Source of the DNA: Microthyrium microscopicum
Taxonomy: Eukaryota; Ascomycota; Dothideomycetes; Microthyriales; Microthyriaceae
Reading direction: 5' to 3'
Assembly: GCA_010405405.1 (NCBI GenBank)
Contig: MU004231.1
Span: forward strand, 2,095,483 to 2,159,482
Length of the DNA: 64,000 nt
Below are positions 62,151-64,000 of the stretch, piece after piece. Position numbers and translations under genes: made by a program. Under the pieces are notes generated by a model. That model made no database searches and was not told the DNA's origin. It saw only the letters and a program-made list of their open reading frames with translations. Positions within the stretch are counted from its first letter, which is position 1. Each line of letters opens with the position of its first letter.

Positions 62151-64000
62151 CTTAAAACGTAGAGATACCTAGTACTAGGTATACGTAAGAGTTAGTAGCT
62201 ATAACTAAGGTAGTACGCAAGAAACTACTTTATATAAGTAAGTAAATATTATAAAATTAAGAGCTAGACATAATATACTTACTACTAACTAAATTATAAT
62301 AATAAACATAAACCTAATCTTAGCTTAAGGGTTATTATCGCTCTAATTCTATATATAAGTACCTAATAAGGAATACAATACTACTATACGCGCTATAGTA
62401 TATTATATTCTAATTATGCTATTAACTAACCTCTAAGTCCTTAGCAATAATAAGGAGTTACTATTTAGAGCTAATCTAGCTTCTACTTCTCTATTAACAA
62501 ACTTAGCATATTAGGTACTATATATAGTATAATATTTAAAATCTACTATATATATATATAAGTCTTTTATATAGCATAAGTAGCAACTTCTAATATATAC
62601 TATAAGCAATTAATTATAAAGTATAGTTACATAAGAAGGAATAATAAAGTATAGTACTATAATATAGTAAAGAACTTAGATAGTACAAGGCCTAGATAGT
62701 AGAAAGAAAACATTAAACTTTAAAAAAGATAAAATTCTTTACTAAGGCTAACTACTACTTTAGACTTCCTAAAATAGTAAGTCTAGAAATAATCTATATA
62801 CATAGACCTAGAAGGGCTAAGCTTAGGTCTTTAGCTTTTGCTATAAACCCTATATATAAGCTATATATAAGAGACGCTTTAGAAATTAATATAACTATAA
62901 TACCTATAAGGATATAAAAATTATATAACGCCTTTTTCTTTAGTAGCTACTTTTCTATCTAGTATAATAATACGCTTTCTACTAAGCTTATTTAAGTAGT
63001 TAAAAGATAATAGCCTAGTCCTAAACTTGTGCTATTAAGCCTTAAGGCTTATAGGTATTAATAACATAGGTAGACTAACTATAAATATACTAAGACTAGT
63101 AGCCCTAGATAGGTACTATTATACCTATAGTAATATAGATAGTAATAATACAAGTATAAGGACAAGATAATAACAAAATACTAGTAATAGTAATAATACT
63201 AATATAACTTAACTACCCTCTTACCCTAATATCTATACAAATTACTATAATATATAATAACTTATATATAGAAGATCTTCTAACGCAATATAAGCAATCT
63301 ATTACTCTTTATAGAATCGTAATAGAGTTCTAAACTATTAAAGTAGTAAGTAGTAATTACCTTAGTTGCCTTATTAGTAATCTTATAAATATATAGTTTA
63401 TATTAAAAAGGAACTATATATATAGATTTAGGCTAGATAGTAGATAAACTAACAAATATACGTTTTATTAAGTCCTTCTTAATTTTATATATAAAGTAGT
63501 TAAGGAACTTATTAGTCTCTAGTGCTTTAATAGTTAGATTAATAAGCACGAAGAGATATATCTTACCTATATCTTCTAAAAACTTGTACTCTAAGATTTA
63601 ATCTATATAACTAACGTTACTATTGCTACTATACTAGATAAAGGCGTTATAATTAATAATAAAGCAATTTTTAGTATTTTTAGTAATATATTAGCGCTAT
63701 AGTATATATATAATTAGAATAATAATAACTTACTTATTAGTAAATAAAAAGGATTTATACTACTTTATAATATTAGAACTAAGCATAGTTACGCTAACGT
63801 TATAGTACTAGCAAAGAGTAGTATAAAGATTATATATAAAATTATTAGTATAGGTAAAATCCTTACTACTATAATAGATTAGTAACTATAAGGTCTTTTT
63901 ATAGTACTTAACCTTAATACGTTACTAAGTATAAACCTAAGTATAATCTCTAAAGTCTAATAATAAAGTACTTATAATAACTATATAGTTATTATTATTA

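Larger units (their letters stand above)
52480..64000. repeat. AT-rich, gene-free block with RIP-like mutation pattern
   Basis: From about 52,480 to the right edge the sequence is strongly AT-rich and contains no long open frame on either strand. TA and CTAG-type words dominate, while CpA and TpG are very rare (none in 53998-54085, for example). That is the mark left when CpA is converted to TpA on both strands, as repeat-induced point mutation does to duplicated DNA in ascomycetes. Several tandem arrays are still visible. I recognise no transposon protein, so the original element types cannot be named. The block continues beyond the window. Confidence 0.88.

Noticed and set aside
52480-64000. 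Mitochondrial DNA insert or CRISPR-like array as an explanation of the AT-rich block
   Set aside because: No mitochondrial gene or tRNA is recognisable. Repeat units differ between arrays, lack constant-length unique spacers, and the genome is eukaryotic. CpA/TpG loss fits RIP.

Overview
This is nuclear DNA of a filamentous ascomycete (Pezizomycotina). The genes are split by short introns of about 45-60 nt with GTRAGT-type donors and CTAAC/CTGAC branch sites. The gene content is typical of moulds: cytosolic acetoacetyl-CoA synthetase, COP9 signalosome subunit 1, mannitol-1-phosphate dehydrogenase, an FNT-type nitrite/formate channel, 2EXR-like proteins and Pro/Gln-rich surface proteins. The last 11.5 kb is an AT-rich block that looks like the result of repeat-induced point mutation (RIP). 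A helotialean (Leotiomycetes) source is my guess from the style of the window; nothing here proves it.

Layout. 1-3.2 kb: a minus-strand protein with an internal MIF/tautomerase-like domain. 3.2-6.0 kb: non-coding, with a small nested inverted repeat. 6.0-12.2 kb: three tandem paralogues of a 2EXR/F-box-like family; a fourth lies at 19.6-21.0 kb on the other strand. 12.8-14.0 kb: FNT channel. 14.5-17.7 kb: AP-2 alpha adaptin, convergent with a YggS/PLPBP-type PLP protein (17.9-18.7 kb). 22.2-23.2 kb: uncharacterised membrane protein. 24.1-25.7 kb: COP9 subunit 1, convergent with acetoacetyl-CoA synthetase (25.8-27.9 kb). 28.1-28.6 kb: an imperfect inverted repeat that looks like a transposon relic. 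29.8-31.6 kb: monocarboxylate-type MFS transporter. 33.9-36.1 kb: kelch-repeat single-pass membrane protein. 36.8-38.7 kb: phosphoglucomutase, convergent with a second MFS transporter (38.8-40.5 kb). About 42.0 kb: tRNA-Gln(UUG) remnant. 42.6-44.6 kb: cytosolic methionyl-tRNA synthetase. 45.3-47.4 kb: two convergent Cys-containing surface proteins. 48.3-48.9 kb: profilin, divergent from the mitochondrial Fe-S protein Isa2 (49.4-50.2 kb). 50.4-51.6 kb: mannitol-1-phosphate 5-dehydrogenase. 52.5-64 kb: AT-rich block without genes but with several decayed tandem arrays.

The core genes are ordinary housekeeping genes and do not form a pathway cluster. The unusual material is the 2EXR-like family, whose four local copies share a CxC...LCLHDLE core but differ in intron number and position. 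It includes two GC-AG introns and an 11-nt microexon. Other unusual items are the AT-rich compartment with its fossil tandem repeats, the tRNA remnant and the two inverted-repeat elements. Gene models below were spliced by hand from splice signals, reading frame and family similarity, and every exon set given with firm boundaries sums to a multiple of three. All product names come from recognised motifs, without database searches.
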